A stretch of DNA of 64,000 nt from Microvirga terrestris (GCF_015694425.1 NZ_JADQDN010000008.1:1-64000), one strand, 5' to 3'; shown: positions 8,129 through 17,679, counted from the stretch's first letter. Program-made: numbers and translations. The notes: a model not told the origin generated them from the letters alone.

Positions 8129-9120
8129 GCGCGCAACCCCAAACCATCGGCATTGCCGGAGCCGGCGCCTGGGGAACGGCGCTTGCCAATGCGGCAGCCA
8201 GCGCCGGCAACGACGTGGTGTTGTGGATGCGCTCGCCCGAGCAGGCGGATGCGCTGGCGGCCACGCGCACCAACGAGCGCTGCCTGCCGGGCGTGAAGCT
8301 TCACGAGCGCATCACGCCGACCGCCGAACTCGCCGATCTGGCTTCGACCCGCGTCGTTCTCCTCGTCACGCCCGCGCAGACAACGCGGGAAATGAGCATG
8401 GCCCTTGCTTCCGTTCTGCCCGTGGCAACGCCGCTGGTGCTCTGCGCCAAAGGGATTGAGCGCGGCAGCGGAGCCTTCCTCTGCGACGTGGTCGCGGAGG
8501 AGCGCCCCAGCGCCCCCGTGGCCGTGTTGTCGGGCCCGAGCTTCGCCCATGATGTGGCGCGCGGCCTGCCCACCGCCGTGACGCTGGCCTGCCGCGATGC
8601 GGCTTTGGCCGAGGCGCTGGCCAATGCCCTCTCCGGCCCGACGTTTCGTGTCTATCACCGGGGCGACGTGCGCGGGGTCGAGATCGGCGGTGCGGCCAAG
8701 AACGTGCTGGCCATCGCCTGCGGAGCCGTGGCGGGCAAGGGCCTGGGCGAGAGCGCCAAGGCGGCGCTGATCGCCCGCGGCTTCGCTGAGCTCCTGCGCT
8801 TTGCCCGCGCCTATGGCGGCAACCCTGAGACCCTCATGGGGCTCTCGGGTCTTGGCGATCTGGTGCTCACCTGCTCCACGGCGCAATCGCGCAACTTCGC
8901 CTTCGGCCAGCGCCTCGGCCAGGGCATGAGTGTGGAGGAAGCCGCCGGCGGCAAGCTGGTGGAGGGCGCCACGACCGCAAGCGCCCTCGTGGCGCTGGCG
9001 CGTGCAAAAGGCATCGACATGCCGATTGCGGAAGCTGTCGAGCAGATCCTGTCCGGCGCATGGACTCTGGATCAGGCGGTCGATGCGCTGATGAACCGTC
9101 CCATCAAGTCCGAGTATTGA
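8125..9120 (+). CDS. gpsA: Glycerol-3-phosphate dehydrogenase [NAD(P)+]
   Basis: The 331-residue enzyme reduces dihydroxyacetone phosphate to sn-glycerol 3-phosphate, the backbone for phospholipids. It has the N-terminal Rossmann motif IGIAGAGAWGTALA (GxGxxG at 12-17), LVLCAKGIERGSG, AVLSGPSFAHDVARGLPTA, the catalytic Lys in VEIGGAAKNVLAIACG, and the C-terminal GLGDLVLTCST. Length is normal. It is translationally coupled to the preceding small membrane gene by an ATGA overlap. The EVE-domain gene follows 47 bp downstream on the same strand. Confidence 0.97.
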   Translation: MSAQPQTIGIAGAGAWGTALANAAASAGNDVVLWMRSPEQADALAATRTNERCLPGVKLHERITPTAELADLASTRVVLLVTPAQTTREMSMALASVLPVATPLVLCAKGIERGSGAFLCDVVAEERPSAPVAVLSGPSFAHDVARGLPTAVTLACRDAALAEALANALSGPTFRVYHRGDVRGVEIGGAAKNVLAIACGAVAGKGLGESAKAALIARGFAELLRFARAYGGNPETLMGLSGLGDLVLTCSTAQSRNFAFGQRLGQGMSVEEAAGGKLVEGATTASALVALARAKGIDMPIAEAVEQILSGAWTLDQAVDALMNRPIKSEY

Positions 9121-9167
9121 AGCGAAACCCAAAGATTTCGCGACGTAAGTAAAGGGGTAAGCAGAAC

Positions 9168-9581
9168 ATGGCCCACTGGCTCTACAAGTCCGAACCCTCC
9201 GTCTGGTCCTGGGAGGCGCAAGTCGCGGAAGGCGCGAAAGGCACCCACTGGAACGGCGTGCGCAACCATGTCGCCAAGCAGAACCTGATGGCGATGAAAA
9301 AAGGCGAGCAGGGCTTCTTCTACCACTCCAACGAAGGCAAGGCGGTGGTCGGCATCGTCGAAGTGATCAAAGAATACTACCCCGACCACACGGACGAGAC
9401 GGGCAAGTTCGGCATGGTGGACATCAAGGCGGTGAAAGCTTTCAAGCGCCCGGTCACTCTCGACGAGATCAAGAAGCAGCCCGGCCTCGAAAAGATGATC
9501 CTCATCAACAATTCCCGCCTCTCGGTGCAGCCGGTGACGGACGAGGAATGGGCCATCGTGTGCCGGATGGGCGGGCTCTGA
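9168..9581 (+). CDS. EVE (PUA-like) domain protein
   Basis: The 137-residue single-domain protein begins MAHWLYKSEPSVWSWE, the hallmark start of EVE proteins (usual form W-x-x-K-x-E-P), and contains THWNGVRNHVAKQNL and GFFYHS. The aromatic residues line a pocket that in the family reads modified bases; EVE is structurally a relative of PUA and YTH domains and is called thymocyte nuclear protein 1-like in eukaryotes. The specific ligand of this copy is not known. An AAAGGGG ribosome-binding site lies upstream of the ATG. Its 3' end converges on fabF with a gap of 15 bp. Confidence 0.93.
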   Translation: MAHWLYKSEPSVWSWEAQVAEGAKGTHWNGVRNHVAKQNLMAMKKGEQGFFYHSNEGKAVVGIVEVIKEYYPDHTDETGKFGMVDIKAVKAFKRPVTLDEIKKQPGLEKMILINNSRLSVQPVTDEEWAIVCRMGGL

Positions 9582-9596
9582 GAGCGACCGGTCCGG

Positions 9597-10865
9597 TCAC
9601 ATCCAGCGCCGCAGCACGATCGACGCATTGACGCCGCCGAAGCCGAAGCCGTTGGACAGGGCGAATTCGATTGGCTGCCTGCGCCCTTCGGGCCCGACGA
9701 GATCCAGCCCTTCCGCGCTGGCGTCCGGCTGCGCGAGATTGAGGGTTGGCGGCAATGCACCGTCCCGCAAGGCCAGCAGCGTGAAGATGGCTTCAAGACC
9801 GCCCGCCGCGCCGAGAAGATGGCCGGTTGCGGACTTGGTCGCGGAGATCGCCGGGCCCCGCCCCGGAAAGAGGGAGCGGATGGCCGCGAGCTCGCCCCGG
9901 TCGCCGACCGGCGTCGAGGTGGAATGGGCGTTGAGATGCTCGATGTCCTGCAGCTGAAGCCCGGCATCCTTGATCGCCAGCGCCATCGCGCGCCGCGCGC
10001 CTTCTCCGTCCTCGGGACCTGCGGTCATGTGATAGGCGTCCGCGCTCGTGCCATAGCCGAGGATCTCCGCAAGCGGGGTCGCGCCCCGGGCGCGGGCGTG
10101 GTCCAGGTCCTCGATCACGAGAATGCCCGCCCCCTCGCCCATCACGAAGCCATCCCGATCCGCGTCGAAGGGGCGCGAGGCTCTCGAGGGTTCGTCGTTG
10201 AACCCCGTCGACAGGGCACGAGCCGCAGCGAAACCTGCGAGGCTCACGCGGTCGATGCAAGCCTCGGCCCCTCCGGCGATGGCAATATCCGCTTCACCGG
10301 CGCGGATCAGGCGCGCCGCGTCGCCCAAGGCCTGGACGCTTGCCGCGCAGGCGGTCGTGGGCGCGCCGAGCGGGCCTTTGAACCCGTGCCGGATCGAGAC
10401 CTGCCCGGCCGCGAGATTGACGAGGAAGGACGGCACGGTGAAGGGCGAAAGCCGGCGCGGGCCCTTGCTGCGAACCGTCTCGGCGGCCTCCATCATGACG
10501 GGGAAGCCGCCGACGCCCGAGGCGATCACGGTGGCGGTCCGCTCCCGGTCGGCATCCGTCTCAGGTTTCCAGCCGGCCTGCATCAGGGCTTCTTCCGCCG
10601 CGAGGACGGCGAACTGGATGAAGCGGTCCATCTTCTTCTGGTCCTTGATCGAAATAGCCCTATCCGGATCGAACCCGGCCTCAGAATCCATCACCCGGTC
10701 GGGGACTGTCCCGGCGATCTTCGCGCCAATGTCCGCCACCATGGCTTCGGGCAGGCGCCGGAGGCCGGATTGTCCGGCAAGGAGCCGTTTCCAGACGGTC
10801 TCCACGCCGACGCCGAGCGGCGAGACCAGCCCCATTCCCGTGACGACCACCCGTTTTCTTGCCAT
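9597..10865 (-). CDS. fabF: Beta-ketoacyl-ACP synthase II, standalone
   Basis: The 422-residue condensing enzyme starts RKRVVVTGMGLVSPLG and has the complete thiolase-fold active site: nucleophile Cys173 in TTACAASVQAL, His314 in NAHSTSTPVGD, Lys344 and His349 in KSATGHLLGA. It elongates acyl-ACP with malonyl-ACP in the cytoplasm. No other fatty-acid gene adjoins it. A marR gene is divergently transcribed, and a 20-bp palindrome lies only 17 bp before its start codon, so it is likely under direct control of that regulator. Two more KAS proteins lie near 60 kb in the VLCFA cluster; this copy is intact and more like a housekeeping FabF. Confidence 0.95.
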   Translation of the reverse strand: MARKRVVVTGMGLVSPLGVGVETVWKRLLAGQSGLRRLPEAMVADIGAKIAGTVPDRVMDSEAGFDPDRAISIKDQKKMDRFIQFAVLAAEEALMQAGWKPETDADRERTATVIASGVGGFPVMMEAAETVRSKGPRRLSPFTVPSFLVNLAAGQVSIRHGFKGPLGAPTTACAASVQALGDAARLIRAGEADIAIAGGAEACIDRVSLAGFAAARALSTGFNDEPSRASRPFDADRDGFVMGEGAGILVIEDLDHARARGATPLAEILGYGTSADAYHMTAGPEDGEGARRAMALAIKDAGLQLQDIEHLNAHSTSTPVGDRGELAAIRSLFPGRGPAISATKSATGHLLGAAGGLEAIFTLLALRDGALPPTLNLAQPDASAEGLDLVGPEGRRQPIEFALSNGFGFGGVNASIVLRRWM

Positions 10866-10881
10866 GTTCCGACTCGCGATA

Positions 10882-10901
10882 AATAATGTATATACACTAT
10901 T
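10882..10901. promoter_or_regulatory. Palindromic operator between fabF and marR
   Basis: The sequence AATAATGTATATACACTATT is an inverted repeat with 9 of 10 positions matching between half-sites and an ATA-rich extension on both sides. Its AT content stands out sharply from the surroundings. Size and symmetry match MarR dimer sites. It lies 17 bp before the fabF start, where a bound protein would block initiation. Confidence 0.75.
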
Positions 10902-11004
10902 TTATGCGGACCGGCTTTGCTAGGGCCAATTTTCATTCGCCGGCATGGCGGGTTCTCGTCGAAAAAAGTGATATTGCCTTTCCGGATTACTCAGGACTTG
11001 CGCC

Positions 11005-11472
11005 ATGAAGGACGAAAGAATTCGATCTGTCGCCCAGTCGTGCCTGAGCCGCCGCACCCGCGCGACGGCGGCGGTCCTGTCGCGCCATTACGGCGCGCAG
11101 CTCCGGTCGACGGGCTTGTCCGGCGTGGAATTCTCGCTCCTTGTCGCGATTGCGGGCGAGGATGGCCCGAACGTCAGCGCCGTTGCGGAAGCCCTGGGCT
11201 TCGATTCCACCACGGTCGTGCGGAACCTGAAGCATCTGGAGCGTCGCGGCTTCGTCGAGAGCGAAGGGGGCCGCGGCCGCACGGGCAAGCGCCTGCGTCT
11301 CACGGATGAGGGCGAAGCCGCGATCTCGGCGGCCCTCGACAGCTGGGACGCGGTCAACCGGACGCTCGTCGAGAAACTCGGCGCGGAGCGCGTGAAGGAG
11401 GGCCTGCGCTTCCTCGAAGCCCTCGAGGAAGCGGCCCTCGCGAGCGCAGCCCCACGAGCGCCGAAAGTATGA
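11005..11472 (+). CDS. MarR family transcriptional regulator
   Basis: The 155-residue protein has the MarR winged helix-turn-helix: [30 protein letters not shown], the recognition helix [17 protein letters not shown], and the wing [20 protein letters not shown]. Flanking N- and C-terminal helices would form the dimer interface. An AGGA lies 8 nt before the ATG. It diverges from fabF, with a palindromic operator in the 139 bp between, so the simplest role is local repression of fabF and of itself. Whether an acyl thioester, as for FabT/FabR-like regulators, or an aromatic ligand is sensed cannot be told from sequence. Confidence 0.92.
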   Translation: MKDERIRSVAQSCLSRRTRATAAVLSRHYGAQLRSTGLSGVEFSLLVAIAGEDGPNVSAVAEALGFDSTTVVRNLKHLERRGFVESEGGRGRTGKRLRLTDEGEAAISAALDSWDAVNRTLVEKLGAERVKEGLRFLEALEEAALASAAPRAPKV

Positions 11473-11569
11473 ACGACCAAAGTCCGATCATTGTCCCGCT
11501 TGCCCGCACCCTCTCTCTTTCCGTAAACCTAACCCTAAATCCATCAGGCAAGCGTCTGGGAGAAGCGCC

Positions 11570-13528
11570 ATGGAAGAGAAGATCTACGACGTGCCGTCCG
11601 AGTGGACCCACCGCGCCTATCTGGACGAGGCGGGCTACCGGGCCAAGTACGAGGCTTCGATCAAGGACCCGGAGGCCTTCTGGGCCGAGGAAGCCAAGCG
11701 CATCCACTGGTTCAAGGCCCCGACCCGGATCAAGAACACCAATTTCGGCCCCGAGAACGTCTCGATCAAATGGTTTGAGGACGGTGTCACCAACGTGGCC
11801 TATAACTGCGTCGACCGGCACCTTCACACCCGCGGCGATCAGGTCGCCATCATCTGGGAGGGCGACGACCCGTCGGAATCGAAGAAGATCACCTACCGGG
11901 AGCTTCACGACGAGGTCTGCCGCATGGCCAACATCATGCGCAACCGCGGTGTGGCCAAGGGCGACCGCGTCACGATCTACATGCCGATGATCCCGGAAGC
12001 GGCTTACGCCATGCTGGCCTGCGCGCGGCTCGGGGCGATCCACTCGGTGGTGTTCGGCGGCTTCTCGCCGGATTCGCTCGCCAGCCGCATCCAGGACGCG
12101 AAATCCGCCTTCATCGTCACGGCCGACGAAGGCCTGCGCGGCGGCCGCAAGGTGCCGCTGAAGGTGAACGTGGACGCGGCGCTCGAACGCGTCGGCGCGG
12201 GCGTGGTCGATCACGTGCTGGTGGTGCGCCGCACGGGCGGTGCGGTGAACATGCTGCCGGGACGCGACGTCTATTACGACGAGGCCGCCAGCATGGTGTC
12301 CGACGAGTGCCCTTACGAGGAGATGAACGCGGAGGATCCGCTGTTCATCCTCTACACGTCAGGCTCGACCGGCACGCCCAAGGGCGTGCTGCACACCACG
12401 GGCGGCTATCTCGTCCATGCGGCAATGACGCACCAATACGTGTTCGACTACCACGACGGCGACATCTACTGGTGCACGGCGGATGTGGGCTGGGTTACGG
12501 GCCACTCCTACATCCTCTACGGGCCGCTGGCGAACGGCGCCACCACGCTGATGTTCGAGGGCGTGCCCACCTATCCGACGATCTCCCGCTTCTGGGACGT
12601 GATCGATAAGCACGGGGTCAACATCTTCTATACGGCGCCCACCGCCATCCGCTCGCTCATGCAGGCGGGCGAGGAGCCGGTGAAGAAAACCTCGCGCAAG
12701 TCGCTGCGCCTGCTCGGTTCCGTGGGTGAGCCGATCAATCCGGAAGCCTGGGAATGGTATCACCGCGTGGTGGGCGACAGCCGTTGCCCCATCGTCGATA
12801 CCTGGTGGCAGACGGAGACCGGCGGCATCCTGATCGCGCCGCTGCCCGGCGCCACGAAGCTCAAGCCGGGATCGGCTACGAAACCCTTCTTCGGCGTGCA
12901 GCCGCAGGTGGTGGATGCGGAGGGCAAGGTGCTGGAGGGCGCGGCCGAGGGCAATCTGGTGATCGCCGATTCCTGGCCCGGCCAGATGCGCACGGTCTAT
13001 GGCGACCATGAGCGCTTCGTGCAGACCTACTTCTCCACCTATCCAGGCAAGTACTTCACCGGCGACGGCTGTAGGCGTGATGCGGACGGCTATTACTGGA
13101 TCACCGGCCGCGTGGACGACGTGATCAACGTGTCGGGCCACCGCATGGGCACGGCGGAGGTCGAGTCCGCGCTCGTGGCGCATCCGAAGGTGTCGGAAGC
13201 GGCCGTCGTGGGCTATCCGCACGACATCAAGGGCCAGGGCATCTACGCCTATGTGACCCTAATGGCCGGCGAAGAGCCCTCGGAAGAGCTGCGCAAGGAG
13301 CTGGTCGCCTGGGTGCGCAAGGAAATCGGCCCCATCGCCTCGCCCGACCTGATCCAGTTCGCCCCCGGCCTGCCGAAGACCCGCTCAGGAAAAATCATGC
13401 GCCGTATCCTGCGCAAGATCGCCGAGGACGAGTTCGGCTCGCTGGGAGATACCTCGACCCTCGCCGATCCCGGCGTGGTCGACGACCTGATCACGAACAG
13501 GCAGAACAAGCGCACGCAGGCGGCTTGA
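11570..13528 (+). CDS. acs: Acetyl-CoA synthetase
   Basis: The 652-residue enzyme activates acetate via acetyl-AMP to acetyl-CoA. It shows the AMP-forming signature [19 protein letters not shown], the Acs-specific [23 protein letters not shown], the aromatic TWWQTETGG, the hinge [20 protein letters not shown], and the regulatory Lys in [16 protein letters not shown] that protein acetyltransferases modify. Length is normal for Acs. A GGAGAAG Shine-Dalgarno stands 4 nt before the ATG. It follows the marR gene by about 100 bp on the same strand but probably has its own promoter. A palindromic repeat lies just beyond its stop. Confidence 0.98.
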   Translation: MEEKIYDVPSEWTHRAYLDEAGYRAKYEASIKDPEAFWAEEAKRIHWFKAPTRIKNTNFGPENVSIKWFEDGVTNVAYNCVDRHLHTRGDQVAIIWEGDDPSESKKITYRELHDEVCRMANIMRNRGVAKGDRVTIYMPMIPEAAYAMLACARLGAIHSVVFGGFSPDSLASRIQDAKSAFIVTADEGLRGGRKVPLKVNVDAALERVGAGVVDHVLVVRRTGGAVNMLPGRDVYYDEAASMVSDECPYEEMNAEDPLFILYTSGSTGTPKGVLHTTGGYLVHAAMTHQYVFDYHDGDIYWCTADVGWVTGHSYILYGPLANGATTLMFEGVPTYPTISRFWDVIDKHGVNIFYTAPTAIRSLMQAGEEPVKKTSRKSLRLLGSVGEPINPEAWEWYHRVVGDSRCPIVDTWWQTETGGILIAPLPGATKLKPGSATKPFFGVQPQVVDAEGKVLEGAAEGNLVIADSWPGQMRTVYGDHERFVQTYFSTYPGKYFTGDGCRRDADGYYWITGRVDDVINVSGHRMGTAEVESALVAHPKVSEAAVVGYPHDIKGQGIYAYVTLMAGEEPSEELRKELVAWVRKEIGPIASPDLIQFAPGLPKTRSGKIMRRILRKIAEDEFGSLGDTSTLADPGVVDDLITNRQNKRTQAA

Positions 13529-13546
13529 TCGTTTCCTGATCCCCTC

Positions 13547-13634
13547 GTCATGGCCGGGCTCGTCCCGGCCATCCACGTCTTGGGAACCGCGGCGTCGCAA
13601 AGATGTGGATCTCCGGACCAAGTCCGGGGATGAC
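13547..13634. repeat. Family B palindromic repeat (GTCATGG...GATGAC type)
   Basis: The ends GTCATGGCCGGG and CCGGGGATGAC are inverted, with an inner hairpin GCCGGGCTCGTCCCGGC. It begins 19 bp after the acs stop. Similar elements lie at 33816, 44450 and 57821, and as outer arms at 25374 and 42961. Confidence 0.8.
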
Positions 13635-13733
13635 ATTGGTGCCGCTCCTTGAGCAACACAGAACTTCAGCCTTAACCTTTGTGTCTAGCCCTTACCCGTT
13701 TTTGCATCAGTGTTTCCTGGAGGAGGCACGACG

Positions 13734-14372
13734 ATGTTGAAACTGGATCACCTGACTGTCGTCGCACCGACGTTGTCGGAGGGTGTGGCGCATGTCCGGG
13801 ATTGCCTTGATCTCGATGTCCCCTTCGGACAGCGTCATGATTACATGGGAACTCACAACCACCTGCTTCAGCTTGGCGACATGGTTTATCTGGAGGTCAT
13901 TGCTTTGGATCCTGAGGCCCAACCACTAGCCCGGGCCCGCTGGTTCGGGATCGACAACAAGAAAGCCGTCATGGCCGATTGGGAAGCGGGTCGCCGCCTG
14001 AGGGGGTGGGTCGCGAGGACAGACGTGATAGATGTCATCCTTGAAGGTCGAGAGACCCTGTTCGGGCGGAAGGTCGCCTTGCCCTGGACGATTTCCTCGT
14101 TCGACTTCGCCATTCCCGATGACGGTTCCTTTCCACTCGATGGCGCAGTTCCTTCGATCATACATAGGCGCGGCAAGGCCCGCTCCATGGCGACCATGGC
14201 CGACCTGGGGGCAAGGCTACAATCGTTTTCGCTACACCATCCTGACACCGCATCTCTTTCAGAGCTCTATCGGACATTGGAGATCGACCGACCGCCCGCG
14301 ATCGTACAAGGCAGCGACCTTCGCTATCGGGCACAGATCAAGACGTCGGCCGGTCTGCGGGAGCTTTTGTAA
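13734..14372 (+). CDS. Glyoxalase-like (VOC superfamily) domain protein
   Basis: The 212-residue protein starts MLKLDHLTVVAPTLSEGVAH and has a further metal-type histidine in MGTHNHLLQLGDMVYLEVIAL, matching the glyoxalase-3-like VOC family. These proteins use paired beta-alpha-beta-beta-beta units to bind a divalent metal. No substrate can be named. I chose the ATG at 13734 because GGAGGAGG lies 7 nt upstream and the family's start motif follows at once; an in-frame ATG at 13710 lacks a ribosome-binding site. Codon use is somewhat less GC-biased than in acs. Neighbours do not suggest a pathway. Confidence 0.82.
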   Translation: MLKLDHLTVVAPTLSEGVAHVRDCLDLDVPFGQRHDYMGTHNHLLQLGDMVYLEVIALDPEAQPLARARWFGIDNKKAVMADWEAGRRLRGWVARTDVIDVILEGRETLFGRKVALPWTISSFDFAIPDDGSFPLDGAVPSIIHRRGKARSMATMADLGARLQSFSLHHPDTASLSELYRTLEIDRPPAIVQGSDLRYRAQIKTSAGLRELL

Positions 14373-14473
14373 CATCCCTTGGATAAGGCGGCATTTCTGG
14401 CAGCCTTTTCGCTGGAACCGTAGCCTTATCTTTCGCGTCTCACCTTCACTGTTTCCGCAGGAGGGTTCGAGAC

Positions 14474-14965
14474 ATGCGTAGCCTTGCCGCCTTCGCCGCC
14501 ATCGCCATCGCGACCATGCCGGCCTTCGCCCGCGAGGTCGTGCCGTTCCAGGCCGGGATGTCGCCCGGCACCATCGTGATCAGGACGGCTGAGCGAAAGC
14601 TCTATTACGTGCGCGGCGACGGCACCGCCCTGCGCTATCGCGTGGCGGTGGGCAAGCCCGGCAAGCAATGGTTTGGCGAGGCGCGGATCGACGGTAAATA
14701 CGTGCGGCCGGCCTGGTCGCCGCCGTTGGAAGTGAAACGCGACAACCCGCGCCTGCCCGACGTGATTCCCGGCGGCGCGCCCAACAACCCCATGGGCGCG
14801 CGGGCGCTCACCCTCAATCTCGACGAATACGCCATCCACGGCACCAACCGCCCGAGCTCCATCGGCACCTATGCGTCCTACGGCTGCATCCGCATGCTCA
14901 ACGAAGACATCGTGGATCTCTACGACCAGGTGAATGTGGGCACGCGGGTGGTGGTGGTGCCTTAA
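14474..14965 (+). CDS. L,D-transpeptidase (YkuD domain), exported
   Basis: The 163-residue protein has a cleavable signal peptide (residues 1-19, MRSLAAFAAIAIATMPAFA). A single YkuD catalytic domain follows with His122 in YAIHGTNRPSSIG and the nucleophile Cys138 in SYGCIRML, the canonical HGTN...S-x-GCIRM arrangement. Such enzymes act in the periplasm to make 3-3 crosslinks or attach proteins to peptidoglycan, important in Hyphomicrobiales with polar growth. AGGAGG lies before the ATG. The stop overlaps by four bases the end of the convergent Cfa-type gene. No LysM or other binding domain is fused. Confidence 0.95.
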   Translation: MRSLAAFAAIAIATMPAFAREVVPFQAGMSPGTIVIRTAERKLYYVRGDGTALRYRVAVGKPGKQWFGEARIDGKYVRPAWSPPLEVKRDNPRLPDVIPGGAPNNPMGARALTLNLDEYAIHGTNRPSSIGTYASYGCIRMLNEDIVDLYDQVNVGTRVVVVP

Positions 14966-16269
14966 GCGTACAAATCCGCCCGTGTCGGCGGCAAACCCGA
15001 AGGTCCGCGGGTGCGTCTGGAGGCCAAAGTCTGGTTCACGCCCACCGCACCGCGCTCGAAGGCCAGCGAGCAGCCGGCAAGATAGAGCAGCCACATGCGG
15101 GTTTTTTCCGGACCGACGAGCGCCTCCGCCTCCTTGCGGCGGGCGTTGAGGCTCTCCCACCAGAGCCGCGTGGTGCGCTGGTAGTGCTCGCGCCAGGCCT
15201 CCACGTCGTGCACCTCGAAGCCATGGCGCTCCAGGTTGGAAATCGACATGCCGAGATGATCGAGCTCGCCGCCGGGGAAGATGTAGCGGGTGAGCGCCTT
15301 GTACTCGGGCTTGAGCTTCTGGAACGCCCGCTCACTCTTCTTGGCGCGCCGCGCGATGGTGTGGTGGAGATAGAGCCCGCGCGGGCGCAGTAGGCGGTGC
15401 ACGGCGCTGAAGTAAGACGGATGGTTGGCAATCCCCACCTGCTCGAACATGCCGATGGAGGAGATCTTGTCGAACTCGCCCTCCACTTGCGTGAAATCCT
15501 TCACCAGCACCTCGACGCGATCCTGTAGGCCCAATCGCGCGATCTTGTCCCTGGCGAGCTTCGCCTGTTCTTCCGCAAGCGTTACGCCCGTCGCCTTCAC
15601 GCCGTAATGCTGCGCCGCATGGCAGATGAGCGCGCCCCAGCCGCAGCCGATGTCGAGCAGGCGCTCACCCGGTTTCAGCCGCAGCTTGCGGCAGATCATG
15701 TCGAGCTTGTCGCGTTGTGCGCGGGCGATGTCGTCGTGCCAGTCCGGCTGGAAGTAGGCGCAGGTATAGACCATCTCCGGATCGAGGAAGAGCCGGTAGA
15801 ATTCGTTCGACACGTCGTAGTGATAGGCGACGTTGGCCTTGTTCGTGGACGGCTTTCCGTCGCGGGCGTCAGGATTCTCCGCAACGCGGGCAAGCGGGCG
15901 CGGCATGTCGGCGGGTGCGCGCAGGAAGTGATAGGCGGTCCTCAGGGCCTTGACCTTGCTCACCGCTTTCAGGCGGCGTCCGACTTTCTGCGGGCGCTGG
16001 TCGGCCAAGTCGAAGATGGTGCCGTTCTTCAGGTCGAGCAGGCTGGCCACATAGGCGTTGAGCACCGTGTCGAGGTTGGGCCGGCGCAGGAGGGCCGCGA
16101 TCACGCTCTCGCGCCGGATCACGAGGCGCATGGCGTATGACGGCAGGTCAGCCGGGATCGTCGAGCCGTCCCACAGCTCGAAGCCGAACTGGAGAGCGAG
16201 CGCCCGATGCGCGTCGCTCAGAAGATCCCGGAACATCTCCAGCCGTGCCGTCTCGCGCGCGCCAACCAT
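14962..16269 (-). CDS. Cyclopropane-fatty-acyl-phospholipid synthase family methyltransferase
   Basis: The 435-residue protein has an N-terminal SCP2-like/lipid-binding part and a class I methyltransferase domain. The SAM-binding motif is ERLLDIGCGWGALICHAA, preceded by NVAYHYDVSNEFYRLFLD and MVYTCAYFQ, which are Cfa signatures. SIGMFEQVG and the C-terminal motif YIFPGGELDHLG also fit. The enzyme adds a methylene bridge across unsaturated acyl chains of membrane lipids, helping acid and stationary-phase tolerance. The C-terminal segment MWLLYLAGCSLAFERGAVGV is typical of the family. It stands alone on the minus strand and converges with the transpeptidase gene. Confidence 0.93.
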   Translation of the reverse strand: MVGARETARLEMFRDLLSDAHRALALQFGFELWDGSTIPADLPSYAMRLVIRRESVIAALLRRPNLDTVLNAYVASLLDLKNGTIFDLADQRPQKVGRRLKAVSKVKALRTAYHFLRAPADMPRPLARVAENPDARDGKPSTNKANVAYHYDVSNEFYRLFLDPEMVYTCAYFQPDWHDDIARAQRDKLDMICRKLRLKPGERLLDIGCGWGALICHAAQHYGVKATGVTLAEEQAKLARDKIARLGLQDRVEVLVKDFTQVEGEFDKISSIGMFEQVGIANHPSYFSAVHRLLRPRGLYLHHTIARRAKKSERAFQKLKPEYKALTRYIFPGGELDHLGMSISNLERHGFEVHDVEAWREHYQRTTRLWWESLNARRKEAEALVGPEKTRMWLLYLAGCSLAFERGAVGVNQTLASRRTRGPSGLPPTRADLYA

Positions 16270-16352
16270 GAGCTTCTCCCCGGGCCAAGGTAGCCGGAGG
16301 CCCCAGACGTAACAACCTTCCCGTTGCCCGAAGATCGACTTGTCGACCGTCG

Positions 16353-17231
16353 TTAATTCGCCAGATCCGCCAAGTGACGGAGTTTCTCGGGATTGCGGAC
16401 GATATAGACCCCGACGATGCGGCCACCCTCGATGTCGAGCGCGGTCGTCTGAACCATACCGTCCTGTTCGAGGGTGACGAAGCCCGGGAGCCCGTTGATG
16501 GGGCCCTTGTAGAGAACCGGCGGCAATTGTCCTGCGCTCTTGCGCGCCACGCCCAGGAACAGGCCTGCGACCCTGCGGAAGCCGAAGAGCGGATTGAGGG
16601 CCGCATTCCGGATGCCGCCGCCATCCGTATAGGCGACGACATTCTCCGCCAGAAGATTGCGCAAGCCAGACAGGTCGCCGCTGCGCGAGGCCGCCAAGAA
16701 GGCATCGGTCATCCGCTCGCCCTCCTCCCGTTCGATGGCGTAGCGCGGTCTCTCCGCCCGCACGTTCTTGCGGGCCCGCGCCGCAAGCTGGCGACAGGCG
16801 GCGGGATCCCGGTCGAGGGTTGCGGCGACCTCATCGAAGCCTAGCCCGAACACGTCGTGCAGCAGAAAGGCCGCCCGCTCCAGGGGCGACAGCCGCTCCA
16901 GGGCCATCATGAGCGTCAGCGACAGATCCTCGGCCCTGTCCTCGGCCCCGTCCGTGTCCAGAACCGGCTCGGGCAGCCAGGGGCCGATATAGGTCTCCCG
17001 CTTCACCCTGGCCGATTTCAGGATGTCGAGGCACAGACGCGTAACGGTCTTCGACAGGAAGGCGCCCGGCTCGCGGACGGCCGAGCGGTCCGTCTGGTGC
17101 CAACGGATATAGGCCTCCTGCACTACATCCTCGGCCTCCGCGACGGAGCCGAGCATGCGGTAGGCGAGGCGAACCAGCCCCGGCCTGAGGGGCTGGAACC
17201 GGTTCGCGGCATCGCCATCAGGCGGCAGCAC
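16353..17231 (-). CDS. ECF41-type sigma factor with SnoaL-like C-terminal extension
   Basis: The 292-residue protein has sigma region 2 (LAYRMLGSVAEAEDVVQEAYIRW), region 4 (LSPLERAAFLLHDVFGLGFDEVAATLD) and a fused C-terminal NTF2/SnoaL-like domain. All three ECF41 hallmarks are visible: WLPEP at 85-89 in the linker, DGGG at 203-206, and NPEKL at 280-284 (usual form NPDKL). In this group the extension acts as a built-in regulator instead of an anti-sigma factor. The start codon lies inside the 3' end of the CMD gene (14-bp overlap), so the two are coupled. The promoter upstream of that partner matches the ECF41 consensus, which implies autoregulation. Confidence 0.96.
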   Translation of the reverse strand: MLPPDGDAANRFQPLRPGLVRLAYRMLGSVAEAEDVVQEAYIRWHQTDRSAVREPGAFLSKTVTRLCLDILKSARVKRETYIGPWLPEPVLDTDGAEDRAEDLSLTLMMALERLSPLERAAFLLHDVFGLGFDEVAATLDRDPAACRQLAARARKNVRAERPRYAIEREEGERMTDAFLAASRSGDLSGLRNLLAENVVAYTDGGGIRNAALNPLFGFRRVAGLFLGVARKSAGQLPPVLYKGPINGLPGFVTLEQDGMVQTTALDIEGGRIVGVYIVRNPEKLRHLADLAN

Positions 17232-17679
17232 GCTTCGCCTCGACCGGGTGGATGGACCGGAAGCCGATGGCTAGGCGGTTCCAGGCATTGATCGCGCCGA
17301 TCATCAGGGTCAGGTTGACCTGTTCGGCGGGTGTGAAGTGTCGGCTCAGCTCCTCATAATCCGCATCGGGCGCATGGGTTTCGGCCACGAGGGTCAGGGC
17401 CTCGGTCCAGGCGAGCGCGGCCCGCTCGCGGTCGCTGTAGAGCGGGGATTCCCGCCAGGCGCTGAGGAGATAGAGCCGCTCCTCGGTCTCGCCGTTGGCG
17501 CGGGCATCCCTGGTGTGCATGTGGATGCAATAGGCGCAGCCGTTGATCTGCGAGGCGCGGGTTTTCACCAGCTCCAACAGGCTGTGCTCCAGACCGCTGT
17601 TCTTCAGGGTCTTTTCCAGCTCGATCATCGGCTTCAGGGAGCCGGGGGCGACTTCGAAGGGTATCAACCGGGCTTTCAT
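17218..17679 (-). CDS. Carboxymuconolactone decarboxylase / AhpD-like protein, ECF41 partner
   Basis: The 153-residue protein has the alkylhydroperoxidase signature NGCAYCIHMHTRDAR with Cys48 and Cys51 in a CxxC and His55 nearby. The C-terminal TPAEQVNLTLMIGAINAWNRL is also typical of CMD/AhpD proteins in this context. The likely role is a peroxidase-type or decarboxylase-type reaction; the substrate is unknown. I chose the ATG at 17677-17679 because TGAGGA lies 8 nt before it and because the ECF41 promoter at 17718-17744 would sit inside the coding region if translation began at the longer frame's 17745 start. Genes for CMD, oxidoreductase or epimerase proteins are the standard ECF41 targets. 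Confidence 0.92.
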   Translation of the reverse strand: MKARLIPFEVAPGSLKPMIELEKTLKNSGLEHSLLELVKTRASQINGCAYCIHMHTRDARANGETEERLYLLSAWRESPLYSDRERAALAWTEALTLVAETHAPDADYEELSRHFTPAEQVNLTLMIGAINAWNRLAIGFRSIHPVEAKRAAA

